From positions 2,790,001 through 2,854,000 of the forward strand of contig NZ_CP015163.1 in the NCBI RefSeq assembly GCF_003312875.1: DNA of 64,000 bases, in the 5' to 3' direction. This document shows positions 52,151-60,590 of this stretch, piece by piece (the stretch's first letter is position 1; each line of letters starts with the position of its first letter). The notes under the pieces were generated by a model. That model searched no databases. It worked only from the letters and a program-made list of their open reading frames with translations, and was not told the origin of the DNA. This DNA comes from Amycolatopsis albispora (GTDB taxonomy: Bacteria > Actinomycetota > Actinomycetes > Mycobacteriales > Pseudonocardiaceae). A program made the translations under genes and the position numbers.

Positions 52151-53013
52151 GCGGTTGTCCCTTCCGTACCGGCGCCGGATCGCGGCGCGGTGACCAGGCC
52201 CAGCTCCACCAGTTCAGTGAGCGGGTCGGTGATGCTGCAGGTGCCGAACGAGGTGAACGACGCGCGGACCGCCGCGGCACGTTCCTCGCCGAGCGCAGCG
52301 AGCGTACCGGCGAGCTTCGCGCCGTCACGTTCGGCCAGCACGGCGGCGGCGTCCTCGGTGGAGCCGCCGTCGAGCAGGCCGTCCGTGGCGACCAGGAGGT
52401 TGAGGAAGCCGTGCTGCTCGAACCCGGTTTCCGGGTCGGTGTTGCGCACCGCGTGGTGCAGTCCGGCGGTGGCCTTGAACGGCACGCCCGCCGCGACCAC
52501 CGCGGCGATCGCGGCGGCCAGCTCGGCTTCGTCCGGGTAGAGGTCCGCGCGCACGCCGCCGGTCCGGAACTTCGCGCGGTACCGCCCGGCGATGCCGTCC
52601 AGCACCCGCGGCCGCCGGTCGTCACGCGGCACCTCGACGTAGACGTCCACCTCGGGCGCGTCGTCGAGCTGGGCCAGGAAGTCGGTGACCGCCAGGCCGG
52701 CGGGCACGGCCACCTCGATCGACCGCAGCTCGACCGGCAGCGCCGCCACCGCGTCCAGCACGCCCGGCAACCCGGCCGGGCCGTCGGGCAGGGTCACCGA
52801 GAGCGGTAGCCGCGTACCGTCGTCCGGCAGCAGCGAACCCAGCTCCGGGAGCGCCTTCGCCGCCAGCACGAGCGGGCCGACCAGGTCCTCGTACCAAGCA
52901 CCGGCCCGGCCGAGATAGGCGCGGACCGCGTCGGGCAGTGGCGCCAAACCCGGCGGGAACACCGCCGCGTCGTCGCAGAGATGCCTTGCCACAGCGGGAA
53001 TTCGACTGCTCAT
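52147..53013 (-). CDS. conserved protein of unknown function beside fahA
   Basis: A 288-residue soluble protein (MSSRIPAVARHLCDDAAVFPPGLAPLPDAVRAYLGRAGAWYEDLVGPLVLAAKAL). The rest alternates strands and helices (VDVYVEVPRDDRRPRVLDGIAGRYRAKFRTGGVRADLYPDEAELAAAIAAVVAAGVPFKATAGLHHAVRNTD), which reads like a TIM barrel ending in Lys-Ala-Thr-Ala-Gly-Leu-His-His. I do not recognise a named family. It overlaps both neighbours by four bases (ATGA), so it is an integral member of the aromatic operon, possibly a lyase or decarboxylase acting on the same substrate as FahA. Confidence 0.78.
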   Translation of the reverse strand: MSSRIPAVARHLCDDAAVFPPGLAPLPDAVRAYLGRAGAWYEDLVGPLVLAAKALPELGSLLPDDGTRLPLSVTLPDGPAGLPGVLDAVAALPVELRSIEVAVPAGLAVTDFLAQLDDAPEVDVYVEVPRDDRRPRVLDGIAGRYRAKFRTGGVRADLYPDEAELAAAIAAVVAAGVPFKATAGLHHAVRNTDPETGFEQHGFLNLLVATDGLLDGGSTEDAAAVLAERDGAKLAGTLAALGEERAAAVRASFTSFGTCSITDPLTELVELGLVTAPRSGAGTEGTTA

Positions 53014-54596
53014 ACGGCCTCCGTCCGGAACACGGGTCCACTGTATCGGCCTGCCGCTCGCGCCAGCGCGGCCTCGATCTCCGCCGGTGACGGCTCGGTG
53101 AGCACGGCCGCGACGTGGGCGTCCGGCCGGACGACCCACACCTCACCCGGCTTGGCGCCGAGCGCGGTGGTCAGTGCGCCGTCCGGATCGATTTCGGCGA
53201 GCCGGAGCACCCGCGCGCGGCCGGGCGCGACTACTTCGATCGTGCTGAGCAGCAGAAAACCGTCGCGGGCGATGGCACGAGCACGCGTCGGCCCGATCCC
53301 GGGCACCACCACGGGCGCGTCCGGGAGCAGCACCCCCGGCCCGGCGGGCGGCACCTCACCACGTGGCGGGCGGCCGCCGAACGGACGCGCCGGATCCGGC
53401 GTGGTCAGCGGGGAATCGACGTACCAGAACGGCTCGGCGAGCCGCCCGGAATCCACCGCCGCCCGCGCCTCCGGATCGACGGCCGCACGCGCGAGCACCG
53501 CACTTCGTTGCCGCGCGCGGGCTTTGTCGGGCGGCACCAGGAAGTCCATGGTCGCCGTGGTGACCGCGATGTTCTCGCGTGCCGCCGCGTGCCGTTCGTC
53601 GTGGTAGCTCTCCAGCAGTTCCTCCGGCGCCCAGCCACGGCCGGCGTACGCGATCTTCCACGCCGCGTTCTCCGCGTCGCCGACGCCGGAGTTCAGCCCA
53701 CGCGCCCCGAACGGCGAGACCAGGTGCGCCGCGTCCCCCGCGAGCAGCACGCGCCCGCACCGCATGCGGTCGGCCACGCGCGAGTGGAAGCGGTAGACCG
53801 ACTTCCAGACGATCTCGTACTCGCGGTCACCGATGATCCGGCGGATCCGGGCGTCCAGCGCCCCGGAGGCGACCTCGGCGTCGAGGTCGTAGCCCGCCGG
53901 AACCTGCCAGTCGATGCGGTAGGTCGAGCCGGGGCACGGGTGGATGAGCACCTGGCGGCCGGGGTTCCACGCGGGATCGAAGTAGAACCGCCGTTCGGTG
54001 GCCCAGCCGGGCAGGTCGGCGCGGATGTCGCAGATCAGGAACCGGTCGTCGAAGGACTCGCCGTCGAACCGGACCCCGAGCAGGCGGCGCAGCTCGTCGC
54101 TGCGGGCCCCGGTGCACACGACCAGGTAGGAACCCCGCAGCGACCGGTCACCCGCCGTGACCGTCACCCCGGTCGTGTCCTGGTCGATGCCGGTCACCTC
54201 GTGCCCCCAGCGCAGGTCCACCAGCGGCTCGGCGGCGATCCGCTCGTCGAGGATCTCCTCGGTGCGGCTCTGCGACAGGTTCACGAACGGCGGGAACTCC
54301 GGCGTGCCCGGCTCGGCGAAGGTGTAGCTGAACAGCTCGGTTTCGCCGTGAAAGGTGCGGGCGGTGGTCCAGGTGACGCCCTCGTCGGCGATGCGGCGGC
54401 CCGCGCCGACCGCCTCCCAGATGTCGAGCACGTCGCGTTGCTGGCAGATCGCCTTGGACCCGGCCAGGTCGCGGGCCGGGCGCCGGTCGAGCACGATCGA
54501 CGGCACGCCGTGCCGCGCGAGCAGCAGCGCCGTGGTCTGGCCGACCGGCCCCGCGCCCAGCACGAGAACCGGCTCCAGCGGCCACGGTTCAGCCAT
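53010..54596 (-). CDS. FAD-dependent aromatic-ring monooxygenase (MhpA-like)
   Basis: A 528-residue class A flavoprotein hydroxylase: GAGPVGQTTALLLARHGVPSIVLDRR (FAD Rossmann, about 15-40), the DG-like mid region LVVCTGARSDELRRLLGV, and GRVLLAGDAAHLVSPFGARGLNSGVGDAENAAWKI (FAD/NADPH GD motif). The C-terminal thioredoxin-like extension is seen in 3-(3-hydroxyphenyl)propionate and resorcinol hydroxylases. It should hydroxylate a phenolic ring. The start ATG at 54596 is fixed by family alignment; a much longer open frame upstream is antisense-like and belongs to no gene. It is coupled to the unknown 288-residue protein. Confidence 0.9.
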   Translation of the reverse strand: MAEPWPLEPVLVLGAGPVGQTTALLLARHGVPSIVLDRRPARDLAGSKAICQQRDVLDIWEAVGAGRRIADEGVTWTTARTFHGETELFSYTFAEPGTPEFPPFVNLSQSRTEEILDERIAAEPLVDLRWGHEVTGIDQDTTGVTVTAGDRSLRGSYLVVCTGARSDELRRLLGVRFDGESFDDRFLICDIRADLPGWATERRFYFDPAWNPGRQVLIHPCPGSTYRIDWQVPAGYDLDAEVASGALDARIRRIIGDREYEIVWKSVYRFHSRVADRMRCGRVLLAGDAAHLVSPFGARGLNSGVGDAENAAWKIAYAGRGWAPEELLESYHDERHAAARENIAVTTATMDFLVPPDKARARQRSAVLARAAVDPEARAAVDSGRLAEPFWYVDSPLTTPDPARPFGGRPPRGEVPPAGPGVLLPDAPVVVPGIGPTRARAIARDGFLLLSTIEVVAPGRARVLRLAEIDPDGALTTALGAKPGEVWVVRPDAHVAAVLTEPSPAEIEAALARAAGRYSGPVFRTEAV

Positions 54597-54622
54597 GAAG
54601 GACTCCTTTCCAGCCCGAGTGC

Positions 54623-55582
54623 TCAGCCCTGCAGTTGCGCCCACACCTCCCGGTCGCGTTCGGCGGTCCAGATCACCGGGCGCTCGATGCCGGACAGCTC
54701 GTCCCACAACCGCGAGACGTCGAACGGCAGGCAGTGCTCGAAGATCGGCCAGTGGCCGTAGTCGTCCACCAGCGCCGCGTGCGTGGCGTCGAAGGCCTCC
54801 TTGAGCGTGCCGCCGCGCTCCCGCACGGCACCGACCTCGCGGATCATCACCTCCAGGAAACCGCGCGTCTGCTCGATCGCGGCATCGACGGCCGCCCGGC
54901 CCCGGCTGACCGCGCCACGCCCGCCGACCAGCTGTTCCGCGCCGAGCGCCTGCACCGCGTCCAGCGTGCCCGTGGCCCATTCGCGGTGGAAGGCGTCCCC
55001 GGTGTACAACGCCGCCTCGGCCTCCACGAGGTCGCCCGCGAACAGGATCTTCCGCTGTGGCAGCCAGGCCGTGATGTCGCCTTCGGTGTGGCCGCGGCCG
55101 TGCCACTGCAGCACCAGCTCGCCGCGGTCGCCACCGAGGTCGATGGTCAGGCGGTCGGCGAAGGTGAGCGTCGGCCAGGTGAGACCGGGCACCGAGTCCG
55201 CGGCCTCGGCCAGGCGCGGCATGCGGGCGAATTCGCTTTCCCAGTCCTGTTTCCCGCGCTCGGCGATCAACGCGGCGGTGGTCTCGTGCGCGACGATCGT
55301 CTCGGCGCCGAACGCGCTGGCGCCCAGCACACGCACCGCGTGGTAGTGCGAAAGCACCAGGTACCGCACGGGCTTGCCGGTGTGCTCGCGCAGTTTCGCC
55401 AGCCACTTGCGCGCGGCGACCGGGGTGGCGAGCGCCTCGAAGCAGACGAGGAAGTCCTCGCCCTCGATCGCGCCGATGTTCGGGTCGCCCTCGGCGGTCA
55501 GCGCGTAGACGCCGTCGGCGAGCACCTCCAGGGTCTGCTCCTTGGCGGCGGTGTCGGCGGAGGACGCGAACGGCTTGGCCAT
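54623..55582 (-). CDS. MBL-fold metallohydrolase-like protein with altered metal motif
   Basis: A 319-residue metallo-beta-lactamase fold protein: LADGVYALTAEGDPNIGAIEGEDFLVCFEALATP, then LVLSHYHAVRVLGAS in place of the usual HxHxDH motif, VLQWHGRGHTEGDITAWLPQRKILFAGDLVE (third His and bridging Asp) and a helical C-terminus. Asp and the fourth-position His of HxHxDH are replaced (HYHAVR), so at most one zinc site may remain. Such SoxH/quinoprotein-relay-like proteins are common in actinobacterial aromatic operons. It is second in the operon behind the MFS importer. Confidence 0.85.
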   Translation of the reverse strand: MAKPFASSADTAAKEQTLEVLADGVYALTAEGDPNIGAIEGEDFLVCFEALATPVAARKWLAKLREHTGKPVRYLVLSHYHAVRVLGASAFGAETIVAHETTAALIAERGKQDWESEFARMPRLAEAADSVPGLTWPTLTFADRLTIDLGGDRGELVLQWHGRGHTEGDITAWLPQRKILFAGDLVEAEAALYTGDAFHREWATGTLDAVQALGAEQLVGGRGAVSRGRAAVDAAIEQTRGFLEVMIREVGAVRERGGTLKEAFDATHAALVDDYGHWPIFEHCLPFDVSRLWDELSGIERPVIWTAERDREVWAQLQG

Positions 55583-55606
55583 GGTTTTCCTTTCGTGGTG
55601 CGGAAT

Positions 55607-56929
55607 TCAGTCTGTCGCCAGCACGAACGCCTCGCGTTCGGCGGCGGGGCGCTCGCGCAGGGCGAGCACGGCGGCGAAGGTGATCAGGCACGCGAGCAGC
55701 ATGTAGGCCGACACCGACAAAGAAGTGCCAGTGACGCCGATCAGCCAGGTTCCGACCAGAGGCGCGAACCCGCCGCCGAGGATCGCGCCGAACGCATACG
55801 CGAAGGAAACGCCGCTGTAGCGCACCGAAGCCGGGAACAGTTCCGCGTAAGTCGCGGCCTGCGGGCCGTAGGTCAGGCCGAGCCCGAACGCGAGCACGAT
55901 CACCGAAGCCAGCATCAGCGGCACCGACCGGGTGTCGAAGAGCAGGAAGAACGGGAAGGTCCACGCGCCCATCGCCACGATGCCGACGAGGTAGGTGCGG
56001 CGACGGCCCCACCGGTCCGACCAGTGTCCGGAAAGGACGGTGAACACCCCCCAGGCGACCGCGCCGACCATGCCGACGAACAGCATGGTGGTGCTGGACA
56101 GGCCGAGCGTGCGCGTGCCGTAGGAGTTGATGAACGCGATCAGGATGTAGCCGACCATGTTGTTGGCGATGAACAGCCCGATGGCGACGAGCAGTTCACG
56201 CCGGTTGGTGCGGAACAGGTGCGGCAGCGGGGCCGCGCGCCGCGTCCGGCGGTCACGCAGCTCGGTGAACACCGGGCTCTCGGAAACCTTGGCGCGGACG
56301 AAGAACCCGACCCCGATCAGCACCACCGACAGCAGGAACGGGACGCGCCAGCCCCAGGCCTGGAACTGCTCGGCGGTGGTGACGGACGAAACGGTGAAGA
56401 AGACCAGGTTCGCCAGCAGCAGCCCGATCGGCACGCCGATCTGCGGGAAGGAGCCGAAGAACCCGCGACGGCCCGGTGGCGCGTGCTCGACCGACATCAG
56501 CGCGGCCCCGCCCCACTCCCCGCCGGCGGAAAGTCCTTGCAGCAAGCGGAGAACCACCAGGAGCACGGGCGCGGCGACGCCGATCGAGCCGTAGGACGGC
56601 AGCACGCCGACACCGACCGTGGAGATGCCCATCAGCAGCAGCGTCGCCACCAGCACGGCTTTGCGCCCGTAACGGTCGCCGAGGTGCCCGGCCACGATGC
56701 CGCCGACGGGCCGCGCCACGAAGCTCACGCCCAGCGTGGCGAAGGAGGCCAGCAGCGCCGCCGTGCCGTCCAGCGCGGGGAAGAACTGCGTGCCGAACAC
56801 CAGGCCGGCGGCCGAGGCGTAGATGAAGAAGTCGTACCACTCGATCGTGGTGCCGACCAGGCTCGCGCCGACCACGCGCCGCAGTTGCGCGGACTGGGCG
56901 GGCGGGGCGAGCGGAGGGCTGTGCGTCAT
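55607..56929 (-). CDS. MFS transporter, metabolite:H+ symporter (MHS) type
   Basis: A 440-residue protein with 12 predicted transmembrane helices. MHS features are RRVVGASLVGTTIEWYDFFIYASAAGLVFG at the N-terminus, motif A GHLGDRYGRKAVLVATLLLMG, RLLQGLSAGGEWGGAALMSVEHAPPGRRG, and the HWSDRWGRRRTYLVG repeat in the second half. MHS members import aromatic acids, shikimate or dicarboxylates. It is the promoter-proximal gene of the operon and lies 23 bases downstream of a perfect TAATCAAA palindrome, the likely MarR operator. It should bring in the aromatic substrate. Confidence 0.92.
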   Translation of the reverse strand: MTHSPPLAPPAQSAQLRRVVGASLVGTTIEWYDFFIYASAAGLVFGTQFFPALDGTAALLASFATLGVSFVARPVGGIVAGHLGDRYGRKAVLVATLLLMGISTVGVGVLPSYGSIGVAAPVLLVVLRLLQGLSAGGEWGGAALMSVEHAPPGRRGFFGSFPQIGVPIGLLLANLVFFTVSSVTTAEQFQAWGWRVPFLLSVVLIGVGFFVRAKVSESPVFTELRDRRTRRAAPLPHLFRTNRRELLVAIGLFIANNMVGYILIAFINSYGTRTLGLSSTTMLFVGMVGAVAWGVFTVLSGHWSDRWGRRRTYLVGIVAMGAWTFPFFLLFDTRSVPLMLASVIVLAFGLGLTYGPQAATYAELFPASVRYSGVSFAYAFGAILGGGFAPLVGTWLIGVTGTSLSVSAYMLLACLITFAAVLALRERPAAEREAFVLATD

Positions 56930-56951
56930 CGGCAGTCCCTTTCCCAGCAGA

Positions 56952-56969
56952 TAATCAAAGGTTTGATTA
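56952..56969. promoter_or_regulatory. MarR-type operator of the aromatic operon
   Basis: TAATCAAAGGTTTGATTA has perfect 8-bp arms around two bases. It lies in the 97-base gap between the MarR gene stop and the MFS ATG, close to the likely promoter of the six-gene operon, and stands out by its AT content. Confidence 0.75.
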
Positions 56970-57026
56970 CCCGGGAACGTACGTGACCCCGGCCACGGAC
57001 ACCAGCGTGAGCTGGATCACAGGAAT

Positions 57027-57569
57027 TCAGAAGCGCAGGTTGACCCAGTCCTCGGTGTGCGCGGCCGTGGCGAGCTTGGTGAGGATGCGGTTGAGCGCCT
57101 CCAGCTCGCCGGGTTCGAGCAGACCGGCCCAGGACCGTTCGCGGTCGTTGTGCCTGCGGAACGCCTCTTCCAGCCGCTCCCGGCCGGCGTCGGTCAGGCC
57201 CAGCCGCACGGCCCGCCGGTCCCGCTCGCCGGGCATCCGGTCGAGCAGGCCCGCCGTGGTGAGGGTCTTGGCCAGGCTGGACACCGCGGCCCGGCTCATC
57301 CCGGTCAGCTCGGCGGCCCGGCTGGGTTCCTGCGGGCCGGACACCCACAGCGTGAACAGCAGCCGGAACGCCGACCAGCTCCACCCGGCTGGCCGGTGCA
57401 CGGTCGATTCGAGGTCGTAGACCAGCGCGTTCGCCACCCGGTGGGTCAGCAGCACCATGGACATCGCGGCCCGGTCGGTGCCGGGCAGCAGTTCCTGGGT
57501 CCGGTCGAGCGCGACGTCCACAAAGGACAGGAAGTCATCCGGCCGGTCAGCTTCGGGAGGCTCTGCCAC
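57027..57569 (-). CDS. MarR-family transcriptional regulator
   Basis: A 180-residue regulator: dimer helices at both ends and a winged helix in the centre (WSAFRLLFTLWVSGPQEPSRAAELTGMSRAAVSSLAKTLTTAGLLDRMPGERDRRAVRLGLTDAGRERLEEAF, about 84-155). The DRRAVRLxLTDAG wing is diagnostic. It lies directly upstream of the aromatic operon in the same direction, with the TAATCAAA palindrome between, so it should repress the operon until the aromatic substrate binds. Confidence 0.93.
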   Translation of the reverse strand: MAEPPEADRPDDFLSFVDVALDRTQELLPGTDRAAMSMVLLTHRVANALVYDLESTVHRPAGWSWSAFRLLFTLWVSGPQEPSRAAELTGMSRAAVSSLAKTLTTAGLLDRMPGERDRRAVRLGLTDAGRERLEEAFRRHNDRERSWAGLLEPGELEALNRILTKLATAAHTEDWVNLRF

Positions 57570-57590
57570 GCGTAGATGGTAGGCGCGGCC

Positions 57591-58160
57591 TCAGTGCCGC
57601 ACGCCGGACAGGGTCAGCACAGCCTGCCGCAGAGTGGGCGCGTCCGGCAGTTCGGCCGGGCGCGCGCCGAACCGGAGGCCGGGATGCCCGGCGCCACTGG
57701 GCGCGAACGGCACGCCCGCCGCCATCCCGCGCGCACCGATCGCGAGCGCCTCCCCCAGCAGGCCGACCCCGATCGACAGCGGCATCGACCGGAGGTCACC
57801 CGCCATGCCCGCGGACAGCGCGAGGAAGCCGAGCGCAGCGTTGCCCGCCAGCGACACCACCCAGACGAGGTACGCGCGTGCCGGATACCGCTGCCAGAGC
57901 ACGCCGTCGCGGACCGCCAGCCGCACCGTCGTGCCGCGCCACACCCCGAACGCGAGCCCCACCACCCCGGTGCAGATGAGCCAGAACCAGTCCGCGGCGG
58001 CGAGGTGCCCGTGCTCGGACACCCGGTGCACGCCCAGTGCCAGCAGGATCACCGGCGTGGCGAACAGGTCGCGCGCGGCGAGCGGTTCGCCGATGGCGCG
58101 CCGCGCGATGGTGTAACCGATCCCCGCGACCACCAGGACGACGGTCAGCCAACCAGGCAA
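57591..58160 (-). CDS. integral membrane protein, unknown function
   Basis: A 189-residue protein with about five hydrophobic segments (GWLTVVLVVAGIGYTIARRAIG, LFATPVILLALGVHRV, WFWLICTGVVGLAFGVW, AYLVWVVSLAGNAALGFLAL, LSIGVGLLGEALAIGARGMAAGV). The RRxxGEPLxxRDLFATPVILLALG segment resembles DUF1453-type membrane proteins, but the match is weak. The start is TTG at 58160 with GGAGGGGG about six bases upstream. It is divergent from the TetR gene at 58245; palindromes between them suggest it is that regulator's target. Confidence 0.75.
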   Translation of the reverse strand: MPGWLTVVLVVAGIGYTIARRAIGEPLAARDLFATPVILLALGVHRVSEHGHLAAADWFWLICTGVVGLAFGVWRGTTVRLAVRDGVLWQRYPARAYLVWVVSLAGNAALGFLALSAGMAGDLRSMPLSIGVGLLGEALAIGARGMAAGVPFAPSGAGHPGLRFGARPAELPDAPTLRQAVLTLSGVRH

Positions 58161-58186
58161 CTCGGGCCCCCTCCGTTGTGCTGGGT

Positions 58187-58233
58187 GAGCTTTTTAGCTC
58201 AGCTGTGCCATTTAAATTAGCAAGGCTGTGCTA
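58187..58233. promoter_or_regulatory. palindromes between TetR gene and membrane-protein gene
   Basis: GAGCTTTTTAGCTC at 58187-58200 has perfect GAGCT/AGCTC arms. TAGCAAGGCTGTGCTA at 58218-58233 has TAGCA/TGCTA arms. The AT-rich TTTAAATTAG between them is a likely -10 region for the TetR gene. One or both palindromes are candidate TetR operators. Confidence 0.5.
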
Positions 58234-58244
58234 CAAAGGCAACC

Positions 58245-58856
58245 GTGCCGAAGATCGTCGATCCGGAGACCCGGCGGACCGCCGTGGCCGAAGCGGTGTT
58301 CCGGGTGGTCGCCGCGCGCGGGCTGCCGCAGGCGTCGCTGCGCAACGTGGCCGCCGAGGCCGGGCTGGCCACCGGGTCCGTCCGGCACTACTTCACCGGC
58401 AGCGAGGAGATGATCGAGTTCGCGCTCGAAGTGTTCGTCGAGCGGATCTCGGCCCGCGTGCTGGCCAAGGTCGAACCCGCCAAGACCGGGCCGAGCGACG
58501 AGGCGCGGCTGGCGGCGGTCGAGGACCTGCTGGCGGAACTGCTGCCGATGGACGACGAACGCCACACCGAAGCCGTCGTGTGGCTGGCCTTCGCCGACGC
58601 GGCGCGCACGAGCCCGCAGCTGCGGCCGCTGCTACGCAGGCTCTACGACGGCGTGCGCCTGCTGATGCGCCGGATCCTCGAAGGTTCCGCGCAACGCGGT
58701 GCCCTGCGCGAGGGTCTCGACATCGACGTCGAGACCGAACGCCTCGCCGCGCTCGTCGACGGGCTGCTCACCGACGGCGTCGTTCAGCCGGACCGGATGA
58801 CGCCTGAGCTGATGCACGCCGTGCTGCGGACGCACCTGCGGAGCATCAGCCGGTAG
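58245..58856 (+). CDS. TetR-family transcriptional regulator
   Basis: A 203-residue regulator with HTH RTAVAEAVFRVVAARGLPQASLRNVAAEAGLATGSVRHYFTGSEEMIEFAL (about 11-61), and a BetI/TetR_C_6-like helical domain (EAVVWLAFADAARTSPQLRPLLRRLYDGVRLLMRRILE). GTG at 58245 is the only sensible start. It is divergent from the small membrane protein; the intergenic palindromes are its likely sites. The ligand is unknown. Confidence 0.9.
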   Translation: MPKIVDPETRRTAVAEAVFRVVAARGLPQASLRNVAAEAGLATGSVRHYFTGSEEMIEFALEVFVERISARVLAKVEPAKTGPSDEARLAAVEDLLAELLPMDDERHTEAVVWLAFADAARTSPQLRPLLRRLYDGVRLLMRRILEGSAQRGALREGLDIDVETERLAALVDGLLTDGVVQPDRMTPELMHAVLRTHLRSISR

Positions 58857-58861
58857 CCGGG

Positions 58862-60499
58862 TCAGGATTCGCGGCGGTTGCGGTGGACCGCGACGGCCAC
58901 CAGGACGGCGCCGAGGCCGAGCATGCCCAGCCCGAGGATCAGGGGCACGCGGACGTCGATCCCGGTCGACGCCAGGGGACGGTGGCCGGCTGGACCGCCG
59001 CCGGGATGGGGCGCTATCGGTTGCTTGCTGGTCGAGCTGCCGCCGGGGGCTTTGCTCGAGGTGAGCTTGGTGGCCGTCGGGCTCGTGGTGGCGGGCTCGG
59101 TCGTGGTGGTCTGGCCTGTGGTGGTGCTGGTGGGCTCGGTCGTCGGTTCGGTTGTGGTCGGCTCGGTTGTTGCCGTGGGCTCCGTCGTGGTGGTCGTCGG
59201 GCTCGTGGTGGTGGGCTCGGTCGTGGTGGTGGTCGGCTCCGTCGTGGTGGTCGTCGGCTCAGTGATCGTGGGCTCAGTGATCGTGGGCTCGGTGGTCGTG
59301 GTGCTGGGCTCGGTCGTGGTTGTCGTGGTCGTGGTGGGCTCGGTTGTCGTCGTGGTCGGCTCGGTCGTGGTCGGCTCGGTGGTTGTGGTGGTGGGTTCCG
59401 TTGTGGTTGTGGTGGGGTCGGTGGTGGTGGGCTCGGTGGAAGTGGGGTCAGTGGTGGGCGGGGTGGTGCAGTCGGGCAGGTCGCCGTCGAAGGGGTACGC
59501 GTGGATTTCCTGCCCGCCCCCGCCGGTCGCCGCCGAGGTGTGGAGTAGCGAACCGGTGGTGAAGAACCGGCCGTTCATGCCGGAGGCGGTGATCGTGGCG
59601 AGGCTGTCCGGGTTGCCGATCAGCACGCTCCCCTGGAACTGCGCACCACCGGCGATCCGCACCTCACCGGCGTCCGGGAAGTTCCACAGCAGCCGCTCCC
59701 GCAGCTTGTTCAGCGGATCCTGGTCGGCGAGGTCGCCGCTGTAGGTGTTGATGGTCCGCGCCGCGCCGACCAGGTTGACCAGCACGGTCGCCCCCGCCGG
59801 AATGCCTTCGAACTCGATGCCCTGCATGCCGCCGCCCGGCCCGGTCAGGTCGAAGTCCACAGTGAACACCTGGAGCGCGGACTGCCCGTCCCCGGTGAAC
59901 AGCGTGCGGTAACCCTGGTTGCGCGCGGTGCCGGTCGCCGCCGGGCGGGTGTAGCAGCGGCTCGCGGCCTCGAGTTGCGCACGCAGCCCGAGATACGGCT
60001 TGGCCGCGTCCGGATCCGCCACCAGCGTTCCGGTGACGGTCCCGGTGAGCGAGCCCGCGTGCCGGACCACACCGCCGTCGGCGAGGAGCCGCTGCCCACC
60101 GGCGACGCGCACGTCGCCGCCGGTGGTCAGGAAGTCCGCGCCGTCCGGCGGCGGCACCCTGGAGCCGACCCCGGCGATGCCGACGTTGTACACAGAGGAC
60201 ACTCCGGCCGCCTTCGCCTGGTCGAAATCACCCAGCACGACCACGCGGCCCTCGGCTTCCGCGGCCGAACCGCGCACCTGGAAACCACCGCCGACATAAA
60301 CATTGATGCCGTTGTCCCGACCGGCGAAGGAACCGTTGCCGACGGGCGGGTATTTGCCGGGACAGGCATTCCCGGCGCACGGCCCGAGTCCGCCCGGCAG
60401 GGTCGCCGCGACCGCGCCGGGAGCGGCCACCACGGCCACGACCACCCCCACCACAGCCGCGACACCAGCAGAAACCGAGGCGAACCGCCGTACACGCAT
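58862..60499 (-). CDS. sortase-anchored choice-of-anchor-A protein with Thr/Pro/Glu stalk
   Basis: A 545-residue exported protein. A signal peptide (1 to about 32) ends near VAAPGAVAA. Residues 33-345 are a choice-of-anchor-A-type beta-rich domain ([65 protein letters not shown]). Residues about 350-485 are a low-complexity stalk of [10 protein letters not shown] units, likely O-mannosylated. The end is a cell-wall sorting signal: LASTG at 509-513, a hydrophobic helix, and HRNRRES. LAXTG is the motif of class E sortases of high-GC actinobacteria; no sortase gene is present here. ATG at 60499 is chosen to give a proper signal peptide. Confidence 0.88.
   Translation of the reverse strand: MRVRRFASVSAGVAAVVGVVVAVVAAPGAVAATLPGGLGPCAGNACPGKYPPVGNGSFAGRDNGINVYVGGGFQVRGSAAEAEGRVVVLGDFDQAKAAGVSSVYNVGIAGVGSRVPPPDGADFLTTGGDVRVAGGQRLLADGGVVRHAGSLTGTVTGTLVADPDAAKPYLGLRAQLEAASRCYTRPAATGTARNQGYRTLFTGDGQSALQVFTVDFDLTGPGGGMQGIEFEGIPAGATVLVNLVGAARTINTYSGDLADQDPLNKLRERLLWNFPDAGEVRIAGGAQFQGSVLIGNPDSLATITASGMNGRFFTTGSLLHTSAATGGGGQEIHAYPFDGDLPDCTTPPTTDPTSTEPTTTDPTTTTTEPTTTTTEPTTTEPTTTTTEPTTTTTTTTEPSTTTTEPTITEPTITEPTTTTTEPTTTTTEPTTTSPTTTTTEPTATTEPTTTEPTTEPTSTTTGQTTTTEPATTSPTATKLTSSKAPGGSSTSKQPIAPHPGGGPAGHRPLASTGIDVRVPLILGLGMLGLGAVLVAVAVHRNRRES
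59070..59470 (-). repeat. low-complexity Thr/Glu/Pro-coding tract
   Basis: About 400 bp of imperfect GGTCGTGGTGGTCGGCTC-like units on the plus strand encode the TTTTEP stalk of the wall-anchored protein. Unit lengths are mostly multiples of three, so copy-number change would alter stalk length without shifting the frame. Confidence 0.85.
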
Positions 60500-60590
60500 G
60501 CGCCCGATTCTCGGGCCGGGGAACCGGCGGCACGTCATCGAACGAAGGAATTACCCCCGACCGGGCGAGAAAAGCGGGAATTCCCTCCCC

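Noticed and set aside
50057..52540. 827-residue plus-strand open frame across the aromatic operon
   Set aside because: Antisense to fahA and neighbours, compositionally a GC-rich shadow without recognisable domains.
54597..56012. Minus-strand open frame extending the FAD monooxygenase to about 1000 residues
   Set aside because: The extension is Arg/Gly/Ala-rich frame-shadow sequence overlapping the MBL and MFS genes in other frames; family alignment starts at 54596.
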